The notes below the pieces were generated by a model. It saw nothing but the letters and a program-made list of their open reading frames with translations. It was not told the origin of the DNA and ran no database searches. Made by a program: the position numbers and the translations under genes. A stretch of 64,000 bases of DNA. Source: Apus apus. Lineage: Eukaryota > Chordata > Aves > Apodiformes > Apodidae. The stretch covers positions 134,845,132-134,909,131 of the forward strand of contig NC_067282.1 of NCBI RefSeq assembly GCF_020740795.1, in the 5' to 3' direction. How positions within the stretch are numbered: position 1 is the stretch's first letter; each line of letters opens with the position of its first letter. Below are positions 22,435-34,100 of the stretch, piece by piece.

Positions 22435-22438
<4 letters not shown>

Positions 22439-22465
<27 letters not shown>
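22439..22465. repeat. Poly-T run of about 27 bases
   Basis: A T run follows C/T-rich sequence and is followed by GAATCAGCTA, which also follows the longer T run at 20509-20559. Confidence 0.95.
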
Positions 22466-25400
22466 GAATCAGCTACTTATTGTTATGTAGTAGCAATTTC
22501 CAGAGTGTCATACGAAATTGCTGATGCGGCTTAGTTCTAGCTACAACCTGCAACTGCCAATAGTAAGCATCTATTGAAATCTAGTATGTACCACACGGCT
22601 TTTTTGCACATGTACAGGCAAAGCATTTTGGTTAATACAGAGATAGCGGAGAAATAGAATGATGTATTTTCTTCTTTTAACCCATGGAGGAGTTTAATAT
22701 ATGCCTGAGTTTAAACTACAAAATGACCCTTCTGATGGAATGAAAGTAAAACCAGTGAACTGGCCCTAAATGTGGCTGCAGTAAAATCAAAACAATAGGT
22801 ATCTAGGAACTGTGTAGATATGATGGCTGGTGTTAATTTGAGTTTTTGAGAGGCAATCTTATTATCAGAGCTGGAATTTAGTCCTAAGCGCCTGAGTGTT
22901 GAGGCTGTGTCAAGAAAGTGTGTTCACTTAAAGTTTTTTTGATTGCTTGTATTTAACCAAGAGAAGCATACAATTGGTCTTGAAACAGAAATCTATATAA
23001 TGTATAGGTCATTTTCTTTTCCACATTTATTTAACCTGATCATGTTGGTACTTTGCCATGAAGCTTACCTCTTATGCAGAGAGAAGGAATGGAATAGCTT
23101 TTCTGCGCAAACTCAGCTATCGATGACGAACCTTACAAGGTCACAGAAAGTGAAAATGTGTATTACATTTTGATTAACGTGAATTAAGTGACAACCATTG
23201 ATACTTTTGACATGCAGCAGAGATTAACCTGCTTTTTCTGTAATTTTCTGTTTTTCTAATGCCCCTTGAATCAGCAAAGATTGCCTAAAGATTTATTAGT
23301 GAACCAAAGCTTTTCTAAGAATGAGAAAGATGAGAGAAGCTTCCCTTCTCAGAAATGTACAGGCTTGAGCGTCTCTGTATATAAATGTGCGTGTGTGTGT
23401 GGTTGGATGTGAGCATAAGGTCTTTCTCTTTGATATCATTCAGGCAGAAAGCCAATATGCGCATGTAAATGAGCCTGAAAATGTAATTAAAAATATATAC
23501 ATACTGGGGACTGTGATACAGAATTTAATATGAGATACAGGTTACAAAGTGACAAGTAACATTTCCTATATAAACGCTGATACTAACTCTCATCTGTGAT
23601 TTATGCACCTCATGTTATTAAGTGTTGAACAGATAAATGCTGAAATTATTTCTTTAGATATAATTTCACCACAGTGAGTGTATGCAAAGTACGCCTTGCC
23701 CATTCTTTTCCCTTCAACAAAGACAAAAGCCAAAATACACCTAACCATGAAAATGTGACTTCAGAGACTTAAGGTGTTTTGTATGAGGTCAGATAAAGAC
23801 CTCTTTGATAACGTCTTTCCTGGCAATAAAATGTGACAAAATAGACTTAACTTCTGTTGTTACTATAGTAAGATCAGGGAAATTCTGCAAATTGTTAACA
23901 AACATCTAGGAACTCATAGGCAGATGGAAAAAGGTAAAGATTGCCAGGTGAAAGATATAAACAATCCTGGCCTTTATTTCAGTGTGGATAACAAAGGCTC
24001 ACACATAAAAGCTTACACAAGAGGCATCTCAGAAACTCCAAACTTCAGGCAAGAAGCCAGGTTTCTTTGCCTGAAAGTGTTTTCTAAAAGTTAGGTTAGA
24101 GTGCTGGGTGTAAAAACTGACATTTATGCTCTTCAACCTGAGGAGAAGCTGCTTGGAAAAGCTTTGTTTTGCATTTAAAAATACTAGTGGAATCCGAATG
24201 TATTTCTAAGAACAGCCCCGTAGCCCATAAATATATACAACCTAAGCCAGTGTCTTATTTACGTTATTTTATTAACATTCTTTGCTGAGTGGGCTTGAAT
24301 GGAGCACAATCTCTTATATAGAGGATCTAATTATAAACACAAGGGACAGAACCAAATAAGCAGTCTTTAAAGGGAAAAGAGTCTGGCAGCTTTGTTTAAA
24401 GTGTCCTTTAATGAACTTCTTTAGCAGCTTGTATCTTAGCAACACATTTTATTACATACCAGTGCGGGAGAAGCAGTTTGCAGATGGAGTTGCACACAGT
24501 AATTTATTTCCCCCCCCTTTATTCCCCCCCCTTTTTTTCCTACTTCTCTGTGGTGACTCAACTGGAATGTGCAGAGTAGCTTTTCTAACACTGATAGCTC
24601 AGTGGAAATCCCCGATTGGTTCATTTGTATCTGTTCTGTTTTGCTAGTTGATGAAAAAGACATTTAGTATGGTAAATGCGTAGTGATTTTGCGTGCTCCT
24701 AGAAATTCAGATAGGACTGTTTTGAATAGGTGTGGATTTAAATTAAAAACAACCCAAGCTTCTTTCAATGCACTTTTTTTTCCTGTATGTGCTCCGCTTA
24801 GTGCTAGTCCTCACTGCACACACAGATGCGTCTTCAGATTTGTAGGTTATTTTCTCTCCACGGTTACAAGGGGTTGTTTTAATCTGTCATTTTTCACTCC
24901 TCTAAAACTAATTGGAATATAGCAGTGACAGGAACATTTGCAATCTTTTTTTCTTTCTTCTTAGACAAAACCTAACACTTAAACGGCAGATATATAAAGC
25001 AAGCTGTGGTTTAAAAACCATTTGAAATAGTGCACTACTGTCACTCCTTCAAGTGACGCATAGTGCTTATCTTTGTTGAAAGAAATACTTTTTATTCTCT
25101 CCACTACTGATTGAAGACCAAGTTGTGCTTGTATGTTTTGAGTGAAACAGTCTGTTAGTGGCTTTTTTCAGCAGGGTTGAGGAATGCAGTACTACTGAAG
25201 ATGTGTATGAGCAATAGAATCTGGACGTTTGGTTTTTTTCTTCTCATAAATTAAAGGGAAAAAAATGCCTTTATGAGCAAATGAAATACTATTCAGCTCA
25301 ATCGACATTTTCTGCTGGCTAGGCAGGTGTAAATCCAGAAATATATTTCCCTGGAGTTCACTGGAGTTTCCCAGAGTTTGCACTGGTGTGATAAAAATCA

Positions 25401-28005
25401 GAATCTGGTCAGAGGGAGAAAAGCAGGTGAGAAGAGAGGAGATGAAGGCAGTCCAGCGTGTTAGGAGAACCCACAGAAGATGGAGATTGCTGGCTTAGAG
25501 ATACAGCTCTTGGGATGATTTCATTAGACTTCTGTAAAGAGCTAATATGTTAGGGGTTGATATTAAAAAGACAAAACCCATCAATTTCCTGAAGTCCGTT
25601 GATATTTGCAAGTAGACAGAAGATGTTTTTTTGAAAGAGATTGAATTGTTTCTTTGCTTAACATTAGTAAAATGTAAATGTATTTCCGTTTACTGGCAAA
25701 CTGTTGCATTTCTGGAATCCTTAATTCAAAATAGAATTCTTTTTTTTACTCCAAAACAGGGATGGATGGGTGAATATTACTCCAGTTTCCTGTTTTCAGT
25801 ATGTCGCATGGCTCTCTGCCAGTTGTCCCCTTTGGATCTGCAATATCTCAGCCCTAGCAGAAGCATAAAAATAGTCCTTTGAACTTTAAAAAAAAAAAAA
25901 GTGTACCATAACTGGAGGAGTATAGGACACAGTCCTGCCTACCATCTACCTTTAAAACACTGTGATATTGACCCAAAAAGCAGAAGGATGTCCTCTGAAG
26001 CCAAAAGCGATTAAGTTGCCATGTGATTAACTTACTTTTTTTTTCTTTTGCAATTCAGTCCACTGTTTATTAACTTCAATTGGATTGAAAAAAACTCTAA
26101 GCTGGGGGAATACATCAGAATCTTGCACAATCACCAGGATTAATGATGACAGCCTCAACTGTCAAACAAGCTAAATCATGAAATTCGCAATATTGCTAGA
26201 CAAAAGGTTATATGTTTTTCTACAGCTGTATTGGCTGTAACAGAAAAGACCAGCAGTTTCTGGTACAATTGATGTCCTGGCATGAAAAATAGTATTTATA
26301 CCATACAGAACATTTGAAGACCATGTCTCAGGGTTGATTTTTTTAATGTGGTGGTGCTGGGAATATTTAAGTGAAGTGTAAGTGCAAGAGTCTTTACATA
26401 TTTAGAGATTTCCTTCTCACATATTGTGGTAACAGAATAAAATTAAGAACTTAATTATTTTCCCAAACTTTTAGGAAGCAATTAGGAACCTGTGTATCAG
26501 ACTGGCTAAAAAAAAAGCCAGCTAGCTCCAGTTTTTCAGTTTTTCTTCAATAAAGAAAGAAAATATTGTTTTTTTCTAGATGCACAAACATGTCCAGAAA
26601 CTTCTTTAACCCTCTGAGCACTAGCATTGCACCTCATTACAGAAGTTCTTTTACTAAGGGAAACTTGAAGGAACTTCCATTCCCAGATGAAGCAAAGACT
26701 CATTTATAAACAATGGGAGCAGGAACAATAGAAAGCTGAGTGCATTCTGCATGAATAATATAACCAAGGGTTGTGAAAAGCCTATGATTTTCATATGCCA
26801 AACTCAGTGTGGGAGTGCAGCATTCAGGTGATTTTTTCAACACTGGAGATTCATCTCTTCTCTCACTCCAGGTGTATGTGCAAACATAGACACAGAGAAC
26901 CAGCCCTGATGATTAAAGAGGGAAGTCATCAGCAGCTCCTATGCTGTGATGTTGAGACTTGGGTGTGAATTCGTAAAACTGATGGAACTTAGGTTGAAAT
27001 CTAGGCCAACACTTAGCTTTAAACATGCCTTAGGTAGGTGGAAGAAAGGCCGAAGACCTGTGTTAAGAAGAGGGTTTGAGAATCAGTCTGTATTTGTGGC
27101 TGTGAGTCTGGCTTTGTTAGCATTCGTAGTTTTTTAAGTCAGAGAGCTTAGGAGGCCTTCACTATGAACATGTGTTTCTAGTACCTTTAGAGATTTTCTG
27201 ATTTATGAGACTGAATCTGGATTTAAGCTCTGGATTTCAGTCCTCTTGGTTTCGAAATTTTGACTATAGTCAGTTGTTTTCTCTTTTTTTCCCTCTTGCG
27301 TTTTTTTTTAGCTAAACTCATTCTCCTAAAGATGCTGAACTTTTAAGCTTGTTGGATCTGGGTCTTTCTGTGTCCTGTGTCCATACAGTGTGTTTGGCTT
27401 AATGAGATTCTCATCCAGGACTCCCAGACCCATAAGGTAACGCAAACAGTGAGCAATTAGTTGAAGGCAGTAGTGGCTGATGCTTTGCTATACACAGTGG
27501 CAGAACTTTCCCCAGAACTTATCTTTGAGTGTCTTTGCCAAACATATTTGTTAAAAATACAGAGCAAGAAGGCTGGAGTTTTCCTGGTTAAGGCTGGCTG
27601 AGGTGGTCCATTCCAGCCACTGTTAGGGATTTGCTGTCCCATAGAGGTGTTTGTAGTTTTATAGAAAATAATACATATAGTTATTTACTTGAAGTTGAAT
27701 CGTTGGGGGTTTTTTTCAGTTCAATCCCTGGTTGCTCTTAGAAATTGCCACCTATTAAACTGAATGCTGTCAAGTGGTAATGATGGATTTTGTAAGATGA
27801 TCTAATGTCCTGAAAGCTGAACTGAAGTTCACTAATGTATTTTCTGAAGATCTTCCTATGGTATGGCATCTTTTGGTTCTACTGGTGTTAGCTGGACACA
27901 GTGGCAACCAAAAGCTCAAAAGCTTTGTGCATAATTACAATTTTTGGTAGTCTTCCATTTTGCTTCACCATTTGAAAAAAACAAAGAGAGGAGAGGAGAA
28001 GGAGA

Positions 28006-28155
28006 GGAAAGGAAAGGAAAGGAAAGGAAAGGAAAGGAAAGGAAAGGAAAGGAAAGGAAAGGAAAGGAAAGGAAAGGAAAGGAAAGGAAAGGAAAGGAAA
28101 GGAAAGGAAAGGAAAGGAAAGGAAAGGAAAGGAAAGGAAAGGAAAGGAAAGGAAA
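28006..28155. repeat. (GGAAA)30 pentanucleotide microsatellite
   Basis: Thirty perfect GGAAA units, 150 bp, follow an imperfect GAGGAGAGGAGAAGG lead-in. One strand is all purine and the other all pyrimidine, so it could form triplex (H-) DNA. Apparent open frames on both strands are products of the repeat. Perfect repetition suggests a young, length-variable locus. Confidence 0.98.
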
Positions 28156-31100
28156 AGGTATGACATCAGTCAAATTAAGATTTTGTAGTTTTGTTAGATT
28201 CAAACTCAACAGTTGATCTGTGTCTGTTGATACTTAGTGAACATCTGGGCCAAGTGGACATAATTTTCCCCACCATCCTCAAAACTACTCTTTATTAAAA
28301 AAAGGTCCTAAATTGGACAAGCACTGATAGAATGTTTGGCTTGATCCCCAAGATTCTTGTTCTTTGATTAAGCTAGTTTCAACAGAAGACACTGTTTTCT
28401 GGCGGTCTTTCTCTAAAGACTGTGGCTAGACATTCAGATTTTGGTGTCATTTGCAGTTACTTCTTTCAAAAATAGCCTTAAAAATGTTATTCCAGAACAA
28501 AGTCCAAATAAATACTAGCTGAAAAATATGAGATATTTACATAACAATTCACTATTTGTTGAAAAATATCTTTTCATCATCAGATACTTACGTATTCATC
28601 ATCTGAGTTGTTGCAGCCCGTCATGTAAATACATAAAGTTTTAAAAATGCATAATTGGACAGATTTGACATATATATGACCTGAAGTTTATTAAAATGAA
28701 AAATCTTGACACTCAGAGCACTTACAGTCTGTTGGGCTGTGATCCACTGAGGGAATTGTACCTTCCCAGGTTAAGGATCCTTTAGGTAGGAACAATTTCT
28801 GCAAAGTCATGATGCTATTTTCGACTTAGGAAGGCTTGAAATTAGCATTAATGGAGTACTGGACTTCCATGGGAATTTTGTTTGATATGCTGAATGTGCA
28901 ATGGATCAAGTCTTAAACAACAAAGGTAAGGTTGCTTTATAAGCCTATCCAATATTCTGAGAGAATGGTCTGCTGCCTAGACTAAGAGCATCCGAAATGT
29001 TTTTCTTTTTAGTGGAAATGGCTCAGAAGGAGAAGTAGACACAGAGATTTCTGTTTCAAGGGTCAGATTCTGCCAAACTGAAGAGCTTTGGCATAAGGAA
29101 ATTTTAAGGAGAAAAAATCCCCTCCACCTGACAGAAGAGATTTCCAGACTGTACAGACATCAAAACACCCAAAGAATAGGAGAAACAGGAGTAAGAGATG
29201 ATATCTAGAACAAACGGAGTGAAGTTAAACTTTCAGGCTTTTTGTGAACCTAACAGGGAGGCCCCAATATTGGGGCTGAATATCAAGAGGGACAGGTAAA
29301 AGTTTGAGATGGGAGCTGATTGTCTTTCCCAATTCCAAACAAAGGGAGGGTGAGAAGCTTCTGTGGAAGAACTGCTAGCAGTCAAGTTGTGACTATGTGC
29401 ACACCTGTAGCTGGCATAGTTCTGAACAGGTTCCTCTTCCCACATTTCCTCCTTTCCCAGAAGAAATAGAAACTAACATTTTAAGACTAATTGGCTAATG
29501 ATGATAGGCAGAAATTCTGTTCTGCAAGTTTTAGGCTGGATGGGGAGTTAAGATGAGCTGTTTATTTGCATGAAGTTGATCCATTCTTGTATGGTGCAAA
29601 CTTTTGCTGAATGTGTACCCAGGAAATGTGGGGGAACTGAGTTTTAATGTGACTTAAATCAGTATTGGTTGAAGTCTTCAGAATGCTGTGCATTTTAATT
29701 TCTTAAGGCTAATATGCTCCATCTTTTCTTTAACTACTTACTATAACTGGAGGTGTGATTGATTTTCTCTACTGGAGGGTCATTACTAGCCTTTCTATAT
29801 TCAGATGTCCATGTTAAAATATTTGAATAACCCTCTAGTTAGAGTTATGATGTCTCTTCTCAGTGTAATAATTTCAAGCTAAGTAATTTCATTTGAACTT
29901 ATTCTTGACTCCCAGAATGGATGTATGAGTTTTCTTCCCTTGCCTGTGTAACAAGAGGTAATATAAAGCTGATCTAGAAAAATGCATAAGGGGTCCCCTC
30001 TTTCTCTTTAGGTAGGTAAAGCTACATCAGCTTTCATTGAGCAAGTAAGAAAAGACATCAGTGTTGTCTGAGAGATGTTGACATTTGATGCTACCACTTC
30101 CCATGACTAAGATTATCTGTTTCTAATGTGGATGTTTATCATGCTGAGTAGTGCAAGCAACCGTACAGCGAAACCTGAACTTCTGCTAGTCACTGGTAGT
30201 CGTGGTGGCTCCCAGCTGGCTTCCTGTCTTTACTGCATGGCCTTGGCTCTTTCACCCTAAAGGATTTTAAGGCTGAAAGACAAGAAGATACTTTATTGTG
30301 ATAAGATACCCTTTTCTTTAGTCTCTTGTGGCTATGCCCACATCAGTGAGTAGTGCAGTGCAATGGAAGGATCTGGAAAGCAGAACAATTTGTGCTGAGA
30401 ACCTGTTGGTGCTGAGAACACTGTACATGTCCTGAGGGTTCAGGCTAGACCTAGTCAAGTTCCAGGAACTAAGTGTCTCTTGGTGCATGAAATATGTTGA
30501 TTGGGCTCCAGAAGTGTACTTTTCTATTGATATTAGTCTGAAAGGAATCCACTTGTTCTACTCCAAGATGACTTTGTAATGTGAACCAAGTACAAGATCT
30601 GCTTCAGAAGTGAGTTCTTGATTTGGGAGTAATAATGAATGTGGATTTACTCAATATGTATTCCTTGCTGATGATATCCTCTAACACATAACAACACTTA
30701 ACTGTAGCCCTTCTGTTAATGGTGTCATGGGCCATGATCAGAGATGAGGGAGGAATACAGCTGACCTCCTTGTGAGCATGAGTGTATCAACTGTATTTCT
30801 TTGTATGCTGAGTGCTGGAGGGAAAGAAAATTAAGAACCTTTTCCTATTGTCTTTTTCCACGCTATTTTGAGGGCCAGAAATGTTTTACATCCCTGAGCT
30901 GTGCACCATTACAGGTCCATTAGGAATTCTGGAATCATAATTAAAGTTTACATTTTTTTATTTCAGATGTAAGACCTATACCTCACTATGGCTGGGATCA
31001 GTGCTTCAAGGAGAAAGTCTCTTCTGTGGCATAGCAGTATTTGGGGTGGCAGTCTGCAATCAATTTATCTATGTTAATAGAAGTTAATGTCTGTCAATTT

Positions 31101-34100
31101 TGTTGCCTTGCTTGGATATAACATTAGAGGGACACTTTGGAACTCCTTATATTTCTTGAAGAAAATGTCACCAGTTCACTTTTTCAGTAGGAATTGTTGC
31201 CTCTCTTTTCAGATCCCTAATGTTTGTAGCATTATCCAGTACATGAAAAATCAATGTGATTCATAAACGCAGTTTAAACTTATTTGGCTTAGTTCTCTCT
31301 TAACATTTTGCTCACTATAGAAAAGTAAGCAAGCATAATTGGAAGAAAGCATGCTAGTGCCATTCTTTAATGTTAAATAATATTGGCTATTACAAAACAA
31401 GGGAACAAATGACTAGTCTTCTAGCATCCTTTAAAAAAAAAAAAAAAAAAAGTAGTGTTCTTTCACCCAAAACTTTACCACTGCTGACTTTCAGTGCTAC
31501 TCTGAGCTGCATAAGCAGCCTGGTAGAGCATCAAAATGCCAGTGATATTTCCTCTTACCAGACTGGGGACTGTATAGGTTGGGTTAGGTCTCACACTGAC
31601 CTAGCACGGTAAGGGTTGTACCATAATGTAACTGACCACTCCTTTTTTTCCCAGTAGTGCTCAGACACCACAGTTATAGTTGACCTTACCTGATTCTTGC
31701 CTGACACACAGTCATGATTTCATGGTGTCAGGATGTTTTTTGATTATGTGACACTCCTCCACAGTAAAGAGTCTGCATAGAAACAGGTGACTACATGACA
31801 CAATTAAATGGAAAACACAATTAAATGTATGCTAAGGGATTAGTGTATAATGGTGTACTCAGAGTGTAACAAACGTTTCTTTAATGCTCGTGAGACACGT
31901 GGTCTGTAAAGGTAAATTATACAGTGGTCTTCTTACTGCTACCACAAGAGAAATGAAGGTTGGGTCTTGTGTTAGCCTCAAAGAAGTAACAAGAAGAATG
32001 AGGTTCTCAAAGAACTTTCCAGTAGGGAAGGTGGAAGGAAACAACAAGCCTCTTAATTTCTAGGGGAATCTGTGACACGCAAAGGCGTCGAGGAGCCTTG
32101 GCTGCCTGCAGGGGAAGAAAACACGTAGCAGCCACACCTGTTTGTGAGCTATAAGGTTTGAAGCTATTTCTGCAGGATACAGGAAAAAAAGGGATGAAAG
32201 GATAACTCAACCTGTTAATCAATCTCTTCTTACTATGTATGGGGAGTCAGTTCCAGCTGTCATAATTTTTTTGATGCCTTGACACCTATTATATTAAGAA
32301 GTGGATTTCAAAATTATTTTCTGATCTTGTTCTTACAGCATCAGTCATAGGAGTGTCTTTTGTAGTAACAGGAATGCAGAGTTCTTTGCAATGTTCAGTG
32401 CAATGTTGAGCTCAGATACAGGGTGGCACAGAGAGAGGGCTCCCTGCACAGTCAGAGTTAGAGGTGGCAGTTTAAGTTCTGACACTGGTATTTCTTTTTT
32501 GCTGCCAGGAAGCACCAGAAGATGGCATGGTTTGTACAGATGCAAGCTTGAAAGTGAATGAGAGAGCTTGTGAAACTGCTGTTAATAATCTTTGGTAGGT
32601 TGTTAAACACTGTCATAGAGAAAAGCAGTGACATTCAATATTTTAATCCTTATTTCTCCTTTCTGCCAGTAAGGGACAGCAGTGAAGTACAGCCTATCTA
32701 CCTATCCTTTTCTGAGTTTGGATGGCCCAGGAAAGGGAAGGGAGAAGTGGAAAGAAAGCAAGTGTGATGTAATCTTGGTGCAATATACACAGAAAGGTCA
32801 GCCTGACAAAAAAGGCTATTGGGGTAACTGAAAAAGACATCACTTGCTCTCAAGAATTTTGACATAAAACTTCCCATGTCCCCTCTGTGTCCATCAGTTC
32901 AGCCCTGAAAGGCACAGGCTTTCCTTGTGGCCTCTTTCCTTGAAAGGCCTCTTGCTTTCCCCTTCTCTCCACGCACTTCCCTGAAAAAATGCTGAGCATT
33001 TCCCTGAAAAAATGCACAGAGCACAGCGTATTAAGATACTATTTTACCATCTTAACTGGAGTGCCAGAGTTGCTAGCTTTGGAGAACAGAGTGTATAAGT
33101 ATTTGTTGCATTGTAGCAATCATAATTTTAGAAAAACGGTGTATTTTAAAAAGCTGTGTTTGTGGGATTCTGAAGCATTAGCAGGCTCTGCATGGCCTCC
33201 TGACATTTTCACTGGAGGAGAGGGGGAGGCTTTCACACCTTCTGCAGCCCATTTCCATGCACAGGGGTCATGGCTGCCATCCAGGGGGTGGAGAATTGGT
33301 GGGGTCACGTTAAGCCTGACCAATGCACATTATAATCTGTTTTTTACAATAGAGACAAAAATGTATTTAGTTTCTCCTGTGGGAGGAAGAGGAGAACAGG
33401 AGAGGAGCTGTGTATGACGTGAAGGGAAAAGATGCTGTTATTTTCACTTTAATGAACTGAGCCAGCAAGAAAACATTCAGGTTATTTTTTTGGTGTTTGA
33501 AAAGCTCAGACAAGGAGTCTATAAGAGGCAATAATGCATGAGGGTACATTTGAAAGGAAATTTTTATTTTGATCAAATATGGGAAGAAAAGGATTGCTTG
33601 TACTTTTCTGGATTCAAAGTTTGCTTTCACACTGCTGAAACTGGTGAAGATTTTTACCAGTTTAATGAAAGGATACTTCAGTGCAACAGTTCAAGATTAT
33701 GGACTAATTGGTTAATATTTCTCTAGCCTTATTTAAGTGTAAAGAACTAAGAAAATGTAAAAATTATACAAATTCTTAGTTAAAAATTAATTTGTACGGT
33801 TATGAATTCAGTCAGGAGAAGAACTAGTTTGAACTATCTTCCCTACGATAATTGTTTCAGCATGTGACATGTTGTGGCTGATAATCACTGCATTGTAAAA
33901 TTCATAGAAGAACTATGTGATTAAGGTTGATAATACACAGTTGCTTTGGTTTTTATTAACACTTTTTTTTTAATAGTGTGAACTATCCAAACACTGGTAC
34001 TTCCTTCTAAAAGGCAGGTTGAGTTTAAGTCTGTGGCTTGGTCTTGTATGAATTTTTGAGGCAGAGAGTTTGATGTAGAGTCTGATTCTGTAGAGTACAC

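Larger units (their letters stand above)
17046..28005. other. Intron 3 segment without recognised exons or transposons
   Basis: AT-rich intronic DNA. Visible items are a poly-A and GTTGTT-rich stretch at 17061-17170, a C-rich tract near 18518-18565, an inverted repeat at 18669-18721, a 51-base T run at 20509-20559, a second T run at 22439-22465, a small hairpin at 22492-22522 and C runs near 24507-24535. No CR1 copy was recognised in about 11 kb, which is unusually clean; conserved non-coding elements could lie here, but this cannot be judged without alignment. Confidence 0.5.

Noticed and set aside
27888..28216. Open frames of 67-97 codons with FLSFP or KERKG repeats
   Set aside because: They are translations of the GGAAA microsatellite.
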